Assembly: GCA_965206615.1 (NCBI GenBank)
Contig: CBDBKI010000005.1
Location: forward strand, 1,922,001 to 1,986,000
DNA: 64,000 bases
Direction: 5' to 3'
Origin: VXNE01 sp965206615
Lineage (GTDB): Bacteria > Pseudomonadota > Gammaproteobacteria > Pseudomonadales > Azotimanducaceae
The notes beneath the pieces are model-generated. The model searched no databases, was not told the DNA's origin, and saw only the letters and a program-made list of their open reading frames with translations. A program made the translations under genes and the position numbers. Of this stretch, positions 9,070 through 17,750 are shown in pieces. Every line of letters begins with the position of its first letter. Position 1 is the first letter of the stretch.

Positions 9070-10017
9070 ATGGACGTGCAAGCCTTCTTTGACGAGCTGG
9101 ACGAGAAGCGCAACTACGTCGCCGAACGGCTGGCCGAGGACCCGCTGCCGAAAGGGCGCGCGGCCACGGCCGCCGTGCGCGCGGAGATTCAGCGGCTGGG
9201 CCTCGACAAGCACGTCGCGGATCTCGAGACCGACGGTTTCACGGTGGTGCGGCCCGAGACCGTCAACGAGCCGGGACTGGTGGAGCGCCTGATCGCCGCG
9301 ACGGAGCGCGTCGAGGCCGTGCGCCTGCCGAACACCTACAACCGGATGAGGGGCGGCGCCGAGGGCGGTGTCGCCACCGGCACCATCACCTTCGACATGC
9401 TGGAGGAGGACCGCGCGTTCGAAGAGGCCCTCATGGCGCGGGTCCCGCTGGCCCTGGTGACCTACCTGCTCGGCTACCACGCCAAGGCGGGCATGGTGCT
9501 GACGCTGACGAAGGGGCAGGGAGGGACGCCCCTGCGCGTGCACGCCGACTCGCGCTGTCGCTTCCCCGAACCCTGGCCGACGTACGCGCAAGTCTGCAAC
9601 GTGACGTGGCTGCTGTCCGACTACTCGAAGGACGAAGGCGCAACGTGTTTCGTCCCCGGGAGCCATCTGCTGGGCCGGGGACCGAGCGTCGAGGAGTTCC
9701 CGGAGGTGCTGGCCGAACGCGAGGAGCTCTACACCGTCGAGGCGCCCGCCGGCTCGGTGATGATCTGGCACGGGGCCACCTGGCACGGTGCCCATCCGCG
9801 CAAGGCGCCGGGGGTGCGCCGCTCCATGGTGAACGTCTTCATGCGGCAGTACCTCATCACCGAGGAGCCCGTGTACCTGACCACGTCAGTCGAAGCGCTG
9901 CAGCGGAACCCGGCCCGGTTCGGGGCGCTCGCCGGCCTTGCGGACTACCAGCCGTACGACCGGCGCGGGCCGCAGGTGCCGGAACAGCGGATCTCGGGGG
10001 TCTGGCTGCACGATTAG
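9070..10017 (+). CDS. Phytanoyl-CoA dioxygenase (PhyH)-family Fe(II)/2-oxoglutarate oxygenase
   Basis: 315-residue member of the PhyH family. The iron facial triad is visible as H158-A-D160 and a distal histidine in WHGATWHGAHPRK (about 235-241). The arginine of APGVRRS is the likely 2-oxoglutarate anchor. These enzymes hydroxylate aliphatic or ring carbons of small molecules. It starts 30 bases after the TonB receptor with GGAGGG upstream, so the two look like one transcript for uptake and first oxidation. A clear paralogue sits at 57978-58961. Confidence 0.88.
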   Translation: MDVQAFFDELDEKRNYVAERLAEDPLPKGRAATAAVRAEIQRLGLDKHVADLETDGFTVVRPETVNEPGLVERLIAATERVEAVRLPNTYNRMRGGAEGGVATGTITFDMLEEDRAFEEALMARVPLALVTYLLGYHAKAGMVLTLTKGQGGTPLRVHADSRCRFPEPWPTYAQVCNVTWLLSDYSKDEGATCFVPGSHLLGRGPSVEEFPEVLAEREELYTVEAPAGSVMIWHGATWHGAHPRKAPGVRRSMVNVFMRQYLITEEPVYLTTSVEALQRNPARFGALAGLADYQPYDRRGPQVPEQRISGVWLHD

Positions 10018-10027
10018 CCGCGCTGGG

Positions 10028-10131
10028 ACCGTGCACGAATTCGCGCGGGACAATGTAGGGGCGACGCTTGTCGTCGCCCGTCCCGGGGCCGTGCACGAAT
10101 TCGAAACGGGACGGGACAAGCCCGTCCCTAC
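10028..10131. repeat. Paired CTTGT hairpins, convergent, with GTGCACGAATTCG direct repeats
   Basis: Two copies of gtgcacgaattcg (10031-10043 and 10091-10103) flank the first hairpin. Hairpin one is gggcgacg-cttgt-cgtcgccc (10059-10079). Hairpin two is gggacggg-acaag-cccgtccc (10108-10128), the reverse-strand form of the same loop. The pair is bounded by GTAGGG on the left and CCCTAC on the right. It lies between convergent genes and could also terminate transcription; no T-run is present. Confidence 0.8.
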
Positions 10132-10140
10132 GGCCTTCTG

Positions 10141-11190
10141 TCAGCCACCGAATTCCGGCATGACTTCCTCCGCGAACAGTCGCATCGACTGCATGATTTC
10201 GTCGTGCGTCAGGTCGCCCCAGCCAAAGGCAAAAGTCAGGTACTCGATCCCGGTGGCGGCGGCCACGCGCTTGATGGTTTCGACCGCGGCCTCGGGGGAA
10301 CCCGCCAGTAACGCGCCGTGTTCCATCGCTACACGGAAGTTGCCGCCGAACGTCGGATCGATATGGTCGATCGGTACGTTGTACTGGCGCCAGAGCTTCG
10401 TCAGATTCCGGTGGTAGGCCGCATAGGCCTGCCGAACCCTTTCAATGGCGGCTTCCTGCGTGGCATCCAGAAAGATGTGCGCCTGCGCGCCGAACATGGG
10501 CTCGGCCACGCCGGGATTCCAGTCACCGTCCGGCTGCGCAAGGCCCTTCCGGTAGATCTCCATGGACCTGTTGATTGCTCTCGCGGGACCTCCGACGATC
10601 GTGTGGAGCCGGTGTCTGCCCGCGTAATCCGCGTTGCCCGGATACCAGAAACCGGGTCGCGGCTCCTGCAACGTTCGGAGTGGGCGCGGGATGCTATCGG
10701 CACTGCCCGTTCTCCGATATCGCTCGGTTGCCGACTCGAGCACGCCATGCTCATCGGCCTGCGAACCGGCCTTCGAAAGCCCGATCCGAACGATCTCGAA
10801 CGCTTCCTCGAAGCGCTCGCGCGCGGTGTTCGGATCCCGGCCCCACAGGGCGTGCTCGGCCGGGGATATACCCTTGCCCACGCCCACTTCGAGACGCCCG
10901 CCGCAGAGATTGTCGAGCATGCAGATCTCTTCGATGAAGCGCAGCGGTTCGTAGAACGGGAGCAGCATCACCAGGGACCCGAGGCGAATCCGCTCGGTGC
11001 GTTGGGATGCCGCGGCCAGAAATACGGTGGAGGAAGGAGCGGCATCCAGCGGCGTGAAGTGATGTTCGGCCTTGTGGTAGCACCAGAAGCCGGCCTCGTC
11101 GGCGTACTCGAGCATGCGCAATCGTTCCTCGTACAACTGTGCAAGGCTGTCGGTGCTGCATTCCATGTGGTCGAAGATGCCGAAACGCAT
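10141..11190 (-). CDS. LLM-class (bacterial luciferase-like) flavin-dependent monooxygenase
   Basis: About 349-residue TIM-barrel flavoprotein. It starts MRFGIFDHMECS, followed by the WCYHKAEHHFTP and LGSLVMLLPFYEPLRFIEEICMLD stretches typical of luciferase-like monooxygenases, then GRLEVGVGKG. The ATG at 11190 is chosen because the family normally begins with this strand, leaving eleven upstream residues untranslated. Likely uses FMNH2 to oxygenate an organic substrate. It is downstream of, and on the same strand as, the MATE gene, but 116 bases apart. Confidence 0.85.
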   Translation of the reverse strand: MRFGIFDHMECSTDSLAQLYEERLRMLEYADEAGFWCYHKAEHHFTPLDAAPSSTVFLAAASQRTERIRLGSLVMLLPFYEPLRFIEEICMLDNLCGGRLEVGVGKGISPAEHALWGRDPNTARERFEEAFEIVRIGLSKAGSQADEHGVLESATERYRRTGSADSIPRPLRTLQEPRPGFWYPGNADYAGRHRLHTIVGGPARAINRSMEIYRKGLAQPDGDWNPGVAEPMFGAQAHIFLDATQEAAIERVRQAYAAYHRNLTKLWRQYNVPIDHIDPTFGGNFRVAMEHGALLAGSPEAAVETIKRVAAATGIEYLTFAFGWGDLTHDEIMQSMRLFAEEVMPEFGG

Positions 11191-11306
11191 GGGTGATCCG
11201 TAAGAACCAGTCGTCCGGGTCAAGTGTCACGACACCCCGGTCAGGGACATCCCGAAGCCGCGGCATGTCTGCGCAACCCTGCGGCCTTGCGGATAGAGCG
11301 GACGGA

Positions 11307-12683
11307 TCAGGCCGAGGCGTAGCGCTCGATGCGCCGTTCGCTCCGCGATATGATCGCGAGTCTCGTGTTCAGGATGGTGGTCGAAACCCCGAACCCGATG
11401 ATGAGTCCCCACCAGAAGCCGGACACGCCCGACGGCTCGAACCCGAACAGACCGTAACCCAGGACGCTGCCAACGGGAATGCCGATGCCCCAATGGGCGA
11501 AGAGCACCATGAGCATCGGGATGCGCACATCCTTGTAGCCGCGCAGGCAACCGATCGCCGTGGTCTGCGTGTCGTCGACGAACTGATAGAGGGCGAGGAT
11601 GACCAAGAGCGCCGAGGCACTCGCGATGACGCTGGTGTCGGTCGTGTATACCGCGGCGATCGTATCGCGCAGCAGCAGGAGGGCGCTCGCGGCCATGAAC
11701 GCGAACATGACCGCCGCGCCAAGCGCGACATAGACCGAACGCCGTGCGCCGGGGTAGTCCTTTGCCCCCACGTTGTAGCCGGCACGGATGGTCGCCGCCA
11801 CGCCCAGGGCGACCGGAATCATGGAGGTGACGCTGCCGACGTTGAAGACGATCTGGTGTGCCGCCACCGCCTCGACGCTGATGCGTCCAATGAGGAGGGT
11901 CACGATCGAGAAGACCGTTCCCTCGAAGAACATGGTCACGCCGATCGGCAGACCGAGCTTCACGAGTCGCCAGATGACGGTGAAGTCCGGCAGGGAGAAA
12001 CGCGAAAATGCCCCCGCGCGCTGCACGCGCGAGTACCGGACGATGAAGATCATGGCGCCGAGCTGCAGCCACATGACGATGGCCGTGGAGACGCCGCAGC
12101 CGGCGCCGCCCATCGCGGGTATGCCGAATCCGCCGTACACGAAGAGGTAGTTGAGCGGCAGCTTGAGCAGCAGCCCACCGAACGCCACGATCATCGACGG
12201 CGTCGTCCAGGACAGTCCTTCGCAGAGGTAGCGCAACACGAAGAAGGCGAGCGTCGGCACGACACCGAAGCTCATGTAGGTGAGGTAGGCGGTGGCGATG
12301 GGAATGGCCGCCTCGTCGACGCCGATCAGGCGATAACCCGCCTCGCCGAACTGCAGCATGAGTCCCATCGCCAGCAGACCGCCGAGGACCCCGATCCAGA
12401 GGGCCTGGCGAACCACCGCACCGCCCCCTGCTTCCTTGCCCGCGCCGTGCATCTGGGACACGAGGGGCGTGACGGCCATCGCGACGCCCGACAGGAGCAC
12501 CACGGGCGGAAAGTAGAAGTTGCCCCCGAGGGCCACGCCGGCGAGATCCGTGGGACTGACACGCCCCGCCATGATCGCGTCGATCACGCCGATGCCCATC
12601 TGCGAGAGCTGCGTCAGGATGATCGGCACGCCAAGCGTACCGAGAAACTTGAGATCGGTTACAACGCCGGGTTGGGCGCTCAT
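11307..12683 (-). CDS. MATE-family multidrug/metabolite efflux transporter
   Basis: 458 residues with about twelve transmembrane segments arranged as two homologous halves. MATE signatures are visible near the N-terminus (PIILTQLSQMGIGVIDAIMAGR, then AVTPLVSQMHGAG) and are repeated after the midpoint (LPIGVTMFFEGTVFSIVTLLIG). This family exports cationic drugs or metabolites in exchange for Na+ or H+. There is no adjacent dedicated regulator, so the substrate is unknown. Start ATG with GGGACCC upstream, a weak ribosome site. Confidence 0.9.
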   Translation of the reverse strand: MSAQPGVVTDLKFLGTLGVPIILTQLSQMGIGVIDAIMAGRVSPTDLAGVALGGNFYFPPVVLLSGVAMAVTPLVSQMHGAGKEAGGGAVVRQALWIGVLGGLLAMGLMLQFGEAGYRLIGVDEAAIPIATAYLTYMSFGVVPTLAFFVLRYLCEGLSWTTPSMIVAFGGLLLKLPLNYLFVYGGFGIPAMGGAGCGVSTAIVMWLQLGAMIFIVRYSRVQRAGAFSRFSLPDFTVIWRLVKLGLPIGVTMFFEGTVFSIVTLLIGRISVEAVAAHQIVFNVGSVTSMIPVALGVAATIRAGYNVGAKDYPGARRSVYVALGAAVMFAFMAASALLLLRDTIAAVYTTDTSVIASASALLVILALYQFVDDTQTTAIGCLRGYKDVRIPMLMVLFAHWGIGIPVGSVLGYGLFGFEPSGVSGFWWGLIIGFGVSTTILNTRLAIISRSERRIERYASA

Positions 12684-12822
12684 GGTGGGTCCCGTAGCGG
12701 GTGCTGGCAGCAGCAGTCTACACCGTAAGGGCCGCGCCAGACGCGGAACCCGAATCGCTGGCCACCGGGGCCGAGGTCACATTGGGCTTGTGGCCCTCAG
12801 GAGGCGCCCTGCGCACGCGCAG

Positions 12823-13581
12823 TCACCGCCCGGGCCACGCCCCGTGCCGCTTCTCCAGGAACGCCCGTGCCCCTTCCCTGCGATCCTCGGAGTTCATCAC
12901 CCGCGTCTGGACGTGCTCCGTGATCTGGTCGAGCGCCCGGTAGTCCAGAGACGATGCCTTGACCATGGACTCCTTCATGCCCTGCACGGCCGCGGGGCTC
13001 AACTCGCAGAACCGTCGGGCGATCTTCTCCGCCTCCTCCAGCAACCGGTCGGCCGGCACGATCCTGTTGATCATGCCCACCTCGTAGGCCCGCTGGGCGC
13101 TGACGCGCCCGGCGAGGAGCAGAAGTTCGGAGGCGATTGCCCAGGGCATGATCTTGGGGAACCAGGCGGCGGGGATGGTGGCGATGCCCCATTGCGGCTC
13201 CGGCAGCCAGAAGGAGGCGTCTGCCGTCGCGATGCGGATGTCGGCGTCGAGCGCGATCCACAGCCCATAGCCCACGACGTGACTGTGCAATGCCGCGATG
13301 ACGGGCTTGTACAGTTTCCGGGTCTGCGTGATGTCGGGAAAGTCGCCGGTGTATCGGTAGGGGCCGGTCGCTCTCTCCGTCAGGTCGGCCCCGGCGCTGA
13401 AGCAGCGGCCGTTGCCCGAGAGGATCGCGACGAGCAGCGATTCGTCGTCCCGGAAATTCACCCACGCCTCGGCCAGTTCCCGGTGCAGGGTGCCGTTCAT
13501 CGCGTTCAGCTTCTCGGGCCGGTTCAGCGTCACGTAGGCGACGGAGCCCTTCCGGTCGTAGGTGATGGTTTCGAATTCCAT
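12823..13581 (-). CDS. Enoyl-CoA hydratase/isomerase (crotonase) family protein
   Basis: 252-residue crotonase-fold protein. VTLNRPEKLNAMNGTLHREL and FSAGADLTE (first oxyanion-hole region, about residue 62) identify the family. The second oxyanion region is around SHVVGYGLWIALDADIRIA (about 102-118). The usual catalytic glutamates of true hydratases are not both evident, so the precise reaction (hydration, isomerisation or hydrolysis) is open. It diverges by 51 bases from the carboxyltransferase pair, which fits an acyl-CoA degradation locus. Confidence 0.85.
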   Translation of the reverse strand: MEFETITYDRKGSVAYVTLNRPEKLNAMNGTLHRELAEAWVNFRDDESLLVAILSGNGRCFSAGADLTERATGPYRYTGDFPDITQTRKLYKPVIAALHSHVVGYGLWIALDADIRIATADASFWLPEPQWGIATIPAAWFPKIMPWAIASELLLLAGRVSAQRAYEVGMINRIVPADRLLEEAEKIARRFCELSPAAVQGMKESMVKASSLDYRALDQITEHVQTRVMNSEDRREGARAFLEKRHGAWPGR

Positions 13582-13632
13582 GATGCGGCGATCTGATGGT
13601 TTCGCGTCAGTCTATCGAGAAGCGGGAATGGC

Positions 13633-15198
13633 GTGCGACCGGGAACCCTGCCGTCGAGTGATACTCTGAGTTGCGCCCGCCGTGTGGTTCAGGGAGAGGG
13701 GCTCCTGGAAGAACAACTCCTACGTCAGATCGCCGAGGCCCGCGGGCGTGGCCGCGACGATGCCCGCGCGGGAGCGGTCGATGGCATCCACAAGCGCGGA
13801 CGGCTGACCGCCCGGGAACGGCTTGCGGCGTTGTTCGATGAGGCGACCCTGGTCGAGTACGGGGCCCTGGCAGGTGCGACGACCCGCCCGCAGGACGCAG
13901 CGCATGCCGACGCGCTGGTGGCCGGCGTGGGCCTGGTGCACGGCCAACCGGTCGCAGCGGCCAGCTACGACGAGAGCGTGCTGGACGGTACGCAGAGCGA
14001 CCGCAACCAGCGCAAGATGGCCAAGCTGCTGTACTTGGCGGTGGAGCATCGATGGCCCTTCGTGTGCTTCGTCACGGGCGGCGGAGCGCGTATGGACGAT
14101 GCCCTGCCGGGACCGCCGATCGCGGTGACGCCGCGGGGCCGGTTCGAGCTCTACGACGGGCTGGCGGAACTGAACGGCTGGGCGCCGACCGTGGCGATCG
14201 CCAATGGCCGGTCGGTCGACGGCCACGCGGGGATCGCCATGCTGTGTGATCTCGTGATCGCGACGACGGCGGCGGAGTTCGGCACCCGGGAGGGCCATTT
14301 CCGCGGTGCGCAGGCGTACGCGAAGAGCGGCGACGTGGATGTGCTGGTCGAGACCGAGTCCGAGGCCATCGCAGCGGCGCGGCGCTACCTGCGGTTGTAC
14401 CTGATTGACGACGTTCCCGGAGAAGCGGCCGCGGATGCCGCGGCCATCGCCGATGTGGTTCCGGAGAACCGCCGGCGACCGTACGACATGCGCAGGATCA
14501 TCGCGGCGTTCGCCGACGCCGACAGCGTCTTCGAACTGGGCGCGCGTTGGGGCCGCTCGATGCTGACCGTGCTGGCTCGCCTCGAGGGACGCGCCATCGG
14601 GATCTATGCAAACCAGCCGAAGTCACCGCTCGCCGGCGCCATCGATGCGGCCGCCGCGGACAAGGCCGCGCGTTTCGTGGAGTTGTGCGACGCCTACGAC
14701 TATCCGATCGTGAGCTTCGTGGACAACCCCGGCTACATGGTCGGTCCGCAGGCGGAGCGGGAAGGCATTGCGCGCCACCACGCGCGCCCACTCGGGGCCC
14801 TGCACCATCGCACCGTACCGCTCTACTCGGTGCAGATCCGCAAGGCCTACGGGCTCGGCCCGTATGCAATGTCTGGTTGGGGCGCCGCCCGGCGGATGCC
14901 GGAGATGCGACTGGCATGGCCGTCGGTCGAGTCGGGCGGGATGTCGCTGGAAGGGGCCGCCTATCTGGTCAAGCGCAAGGAAATCCTCGCGGCCGCGACC
15001 CGCGAGGAGGCAATGGCCATCCGCGACGGCTATGCGGAACGAATGCGTGACGCCGCCTCGGGACTGCGAGCCGGCCGCAGCTACCAGTTCGACGACATCC
15101 TGGAGCCCGCGGACACCCGCGCGACGGTCAGCGCGATGTTGCAGCGGGTTCCGCGCGAGCGCGGTTCCGTCAAGAAACACGCCATCGATCCACGCTGA
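13633..15198 (+). CDS. Acyl-CoA carboxylase beta (carboxyltransferase) subunit-like protein, copy 1
   Basis: 521 residues, the normal length of one-chain propionyl/methylcrotonyl-CoA carboxylase beta subunits. N-terminal domain contains KRGRLTARERLAALFDE and a GGGAR acyl-CoA oxyanion motif. The C-terminal domain has VDNPGYMVGPQAEREGIARH and the AWPSVESGGMSLEGA segment, and ends in KKHAIDPR, a variant of the family KKHGN-type tail. The GTG start is uncertain; AGGGAGAGGGG lies further downstream near codon 25. It overlaps the next gene by one base (tgAtg). No biotin carboxylase or biotin carrier lies in the window. Confidence 0.85.
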   Translation: MRPGTLPSSDTLSCARRVVQGEGLLEEQLLRQIAEARGRGRDDARAGAVDGIHKRGRLTARERLAALFDEATLVEYGALAGATTRPQDAAHADALVAGVGLVHGQPVAAASYDESVLDGTQSDRNQRKMAKLLYLAVEHRWPFVCFVTGGGARMDDALPGPPIAVTPRGRFELYDGLAELNGWAPTVAIANGRSVDGHAGIAMLCDLVIATTAAEFGTREGHFRGAQAYAKSGDVDVLVETESEAIAAARRYLRLYLIDDVPGEAAADAAAIADVVPENRRRPYDMRRIIAAFADADSVFELGARWGRSMLTVLARLEGRAIGIYANQPKSPLAGAIDAAAADKAARFVELCDAYDYPIVSFVDNPGYMVGPQAEREGIARHHARPLGALHHRTVPLYSVQIRKAYGLGPYAMSGWGAARRMPEMRLAWPSVESGGMSLEGAAYLVKRKEILAAATREEAMAIRDGYAERMRDAASGLRAGRSYQFDDILEPADTRATVSAMLQRVPRERGSVKKHAIDPR

Positions 15199-16625
15199 TG
15201 GAACGCAAGGACATTGATGCGTTGGAAGCCGCCCGCGGCGCGCTGCAGGACGCGGCGCGCCCGGACATCGTCACGCGCGTGCACGGCACGCAAAAGCTGA
15301 CCGCGCGGGAACGTGTGCAGTGGTTGATGGATGCCGACTCGGAGGTCGAGTACGGGAGCATCGCGGCACGAAGCGCCGAGGGCGAGTGGATTCCCGAGGC
15401 CGGCGGCGTCGACTTCGTCGGTACCGTCGACGGCCGGCCGGTGATCGCGTCGTCCACGGACTACACGGACCACGGCGGCGGCTATGGCGCGGGAAGACTG
15501 GGACGACTGTTCGGCCTCGCCTGCGAGCAGCGCTGGCCGCTGGTCCTGTTCGTGGACGGCGGCGGCAGTCGCGCGCGTCATCCCCGCGTGGGCATGGGCC
15601 ACATCGAAACCAGCGGTCCCATCGGCCGGTTCTCCTTCCTGGACGGCATCCCCGAACTATCGGGTTGGGCACCGGTGGTAGCCATTGTGTCCGGTCCGTC
15701 GTTCGCCGGACACGCGAGCCTTGCGGGCTTTTCCGATTTCCTCATCAGCACGCCCGGATCGTCCATCGGCATGGGCGGACCGCCCATGGTCGAAGCCGCG
15801 CTCGGACAGCGCCTTACCCCGAACGCACTCGCCGGCTCGGAGATGCACGAGGTCAGCGGCGGTATCGACCTGCTGGTGCAGGACGAGCACGCCGCCATCG
15901 ACGCGGCGAAGCGATACCTCTCGTTCTACGACAACGACCTGGAGTCGGGGCGGGCGCCGGAGGCCGACCTCGATGCCCTGGCGCCGGATGCGGGCGACGT
16001 GTACGACACGCGGGATATCGTGGCGGGACTCTGCGACGCGGGCAGCGTGTTCGAGCTGCGGCCGCAGTTCGCGCGGTCGTTGCTCACCTGCCTCGCACGG
16101 ATCGGGGGCAGAACGGTCGGTGTGCTGGCCAACCAGCCGCTGGTGGACGACGGCGCGATCGACCACGGCGCGGCGACGAAAATCTCCCGTTTCGTGGAAC
16201 TGTGCAACACCTACGAATATCCGATGCTTGCGCTCATCGATACGCCGGGGTGCGTTGCCAACTGGACCCTCAAGGGACAGCCACCGACCGTCGAGCCCGG
16301 CCTCACGCGGTGGCACGCGCGGCCCCTGATCGCGCACCAGCAGCGCACGGTGCCGTTGCTCAGCGTGCAGATTCGTCGCGGACGCGGACTCGGCGCGGCA
16401 CTGATGACCGGTGTGTCGACGACGCGGGGCGTTCCGGCGCTGCGGCTTGGCTGGCCCGGCGTGGAGATCGGGCATCGTGACGGCTTTTCGGCCGTCGTGG
16501 ACCACAATGCCTTCGACGACATCATCGCCCCCCGGGAGACGCGCGAGCGGCTCGAGCGGGTGCTGCGGCTCCTGGGCAGGACCCGGCAACGATCGGAGAA
16601 GAAGCACCCGATCGACACCTGGTAG
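15198..16625 (+). CDS. Acyl-CoA carboxylase beta (carboxyltransferase) subunit-like protein, copy 2
   Basis: 475-residue paralogue of the preceding gene, translationally coupled by a one-base overlap. It keeps TQKLTARERVQWLMD, a GGGSR version of the acyl-CoA oxyanion motif, and in the second half IDTPGCVANWTLKGQ where a GF-type loop is usual. It ends in KKHPIDTW. Several motif residues differ from copy 1, suggesting divergence of role within a hetero-oligomer. A biotin-dependent carboxylase is expected from family knowledge, but the biotin-bearing subunit must come from elsewhere or be absent. Confidence 0.8.
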   Translation: MERKDIDALEAARGALQDAARPDIVTRVHGTQKLTARERVQWLMDADSEVEYGSIAARSAEGEWIPEAGGVDFVGTVDGRPVIASSTDYTDHGGGYGAGRLGRLFGLACEQRWPLVLFVDGGGSRARHPRVGMGHIETSGPIGRFSFLDGIPELSGWAPVVAIVSGPSFAGHASLAGFSDFLISTPGSSIGMGGPPMVEAALGQRLTPNALAGSEMHEVSGGIDLLVQDEHAAIDAAKRYLSFYDNDLESGRAPEADLDALAPDAGDVYDTRDIVAGLCDAGSVFELRPQFARSLLTCLARIGGRTVGVLANQPLVDDGAIDHGAATKISRFVELCNTYEYPMLALIDTPGCVANWTLKGQPPTVEPGLTRWHARPLIAHQQRTVPLLSVQIRRGRGLGAALMTGVSTTRGVPALRLGWPGVEIGHRDGFSAVVDHNAFDDIIAPRETRERLERVLRLLGRTRQRSEKKHPIDTW

Positions 16626-16831
16626 CGCAGCGGTGTGGTTGCGTCGCCGCATTCCCTTGCCGGCGCATCGACCGGGGCGCCGACGTGTGGACATGTCCTG
16701 CGCGATGGCGCGCTGTTGGCGCACGCTGGGATGGGCTTCACACGCACGGGCGGCGCTCCCTCCCCGGGCTTCGGCGGCGGTACACTACGGCGAAGGGAGA
16801 GGCGCTGCCGGCGAACACTGAAGGAGACCCT

Positions 16832-17263
16832 ATGGGCGCCACTAACATTGCTGTGACCGTTGACGTGACGATCCGGAATCCGGCCGAGCCCGAGCGGTCC
16901 TGGACGGGTCCGTTTCTCGTGGACACGGGCGCGTACGACTCGCTCGTACCGAAAGCGCGTCTCGAGGCGATCGGGCTCCGGCCGCGGGTCAACCGCGAGT
17001 ACACCCTGGCCGACGGCCGAAAGGTCTCGCTGGACATCACCGTCGCCGAGATCGAGTTCGAGGGCGAGCGCGTGGGGGGAACGGTCGTGTACGCCGAAGA
17101 GGGGGCGGAACCGCTGCTTGGCGTGACGGCACTGGAGTCGGGAGGCTTCGAGATCGACCCGCGCGCGGAGGGGTTGAAGCGGCTGCCGGCCGTCCTGCTC
17201 AAGTGGCTTGCGGCAGGCCGTGACGCAACTGCGACCGGAGCGGTGGCCGCCCTGGGCGCCTGA
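16832..17263 (+). CDS. Retropepsin-like (clan AA) aspartic protease
   Basis: 143-residue protein with one aspartic-protease lobe: FLVDTGAYDSLVP (D31 of DTGA), a flap region around YTLADGRKVSLDI, and the hydrophobic-hydrophobic-glycine motif LLGVTALESGGFEID. Bacterial single-lobe members act as homodimers. The ATG at 16832 follows AAGGAG at six bases, which fixes the start over a longer upstream reading. No signal peptide, so it is cytoplasmic. It is followed ten bases later by a coiled-coil membrane protein; the two may form a protease and membrane-partner pair (inference). Confidence 0.8.
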   Translation: MGATNIAVTVDVTIRNPAEPERSWTGPFLVDTGAYDSLVPKARLEAIGLRPRVNREYTLADGRKVSLDITVAEIEFEGERVGGTVVYAEEGAEPLLGVTALESGGFEIDPRAEGLKRLPAVLLKWLAAGRDATATGAVAALGA

Positions 17264-17273
17264 GTTGCCGGGC

Positions 17274-17729
17274 ATGACCCACGCATCTGCCCTGGAGCCT
17301 CGCCGGAGCTCGGAGTTCTGGGCGATCGTTGGCTCCGCCATTGCGATCGGCGCACTGATCCTGACGGTCTCCGGGTGGCAGCGGAGCGACATCCGCGAGT
17401 TGCGCGGCGACATTCGCGGTGTGGACTCCAACCTGCGCGGCGAGATTGCGACCCTTGAGACCAACTTGCGCGGCGAGATTGCGACCCTTGAGACCAACCT
17501 GCGCGGCGAGATTGCGACCCTTGAGACCAACCTGCGCAGCGAGATTGCGACCCTTGAGACCAACCTGCGCGGCGAGCTCCAGACGGTCGAAGAGAAGCTG
17601 AGCAGCAAGATCGAGAGCCTCCAGGAAGGCCAGGCGCTCATCGGCGCGCGGCTGGCTGTGGTGGAGAGCCACCTGCTGGGCGCGTCGTCGCTTGCCCGGT
17701 CGGGCACGGGCTCGGAAGTCGTGCCCTGA
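17274..17729 (+). CDS. Single-pass membrane protein with hendecad coiled-coil repeats
   Basis: 151 residues. A transmembrane helix (EFWAIVGSAIAIGALILTVSGW) near the N-terminus is followed by a long charged coiled coil. Within it the 11-residue unit NLRGEIATLET occurs four times in a row with a fifth partial copy. An 11-residue period matches a right-handed or hendecad coiled coil. The ATG at 17274 is ten bases after the protease stop. The family is not recognised with confidence; it resembles small DUF1640-like or LapA-like inner-membrane proteins in shape only. Confidence 0.65.
   Translation: MTHASALEPRRSSEFWAIVGSAIAIGALILTVSGWQRSDIRELRGDIRGVDSNLRGEIATLETNLRGEIATLETNLRGEIATLETNLRSEIATLETNLRGELQTVEEKLSSKIESLQEGQALIGARLAVVESHLLGASSLARSGTGSEVVP
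17430..17575 (+). repeat. 33-bp in-frame tandem repeat, four full units plus a partial
   Basis: Units begin at 17430, 17463, 17496 and 17529, with a partial at 17562. Copies differ by single bases (aacttg in unit 2, cgcagc in unit 4). Being a multiple of three, copy-number change would lengthen the coiled coil in 11-residue steps without loss of frame. Confidence 0.95.
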
Positions 17730-17750
17730 CTTGATTTGGCACGGGACGCA

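Noticed and set aside
7141..9795. Long open frame of 884 codons on the minus strand
   Set aside because: It is antisense to the TonB receptor and PhyH genes and arises from high-GC codon bias. It is rich in R, G, A, P and V without domain motifs.
10028..10131. Rho-independent terminators only
   Set aside because: The hairpins lack T-runs, occur as paired units with conserved loops and shared flanks, and recur with compensated stems. Terminator function may be secondary.
17430..17575. CRISPR-like array
   Set aside because: The repeat is contiguous without spacers and lies in frame within a coding sequence encoding a coiled coil.
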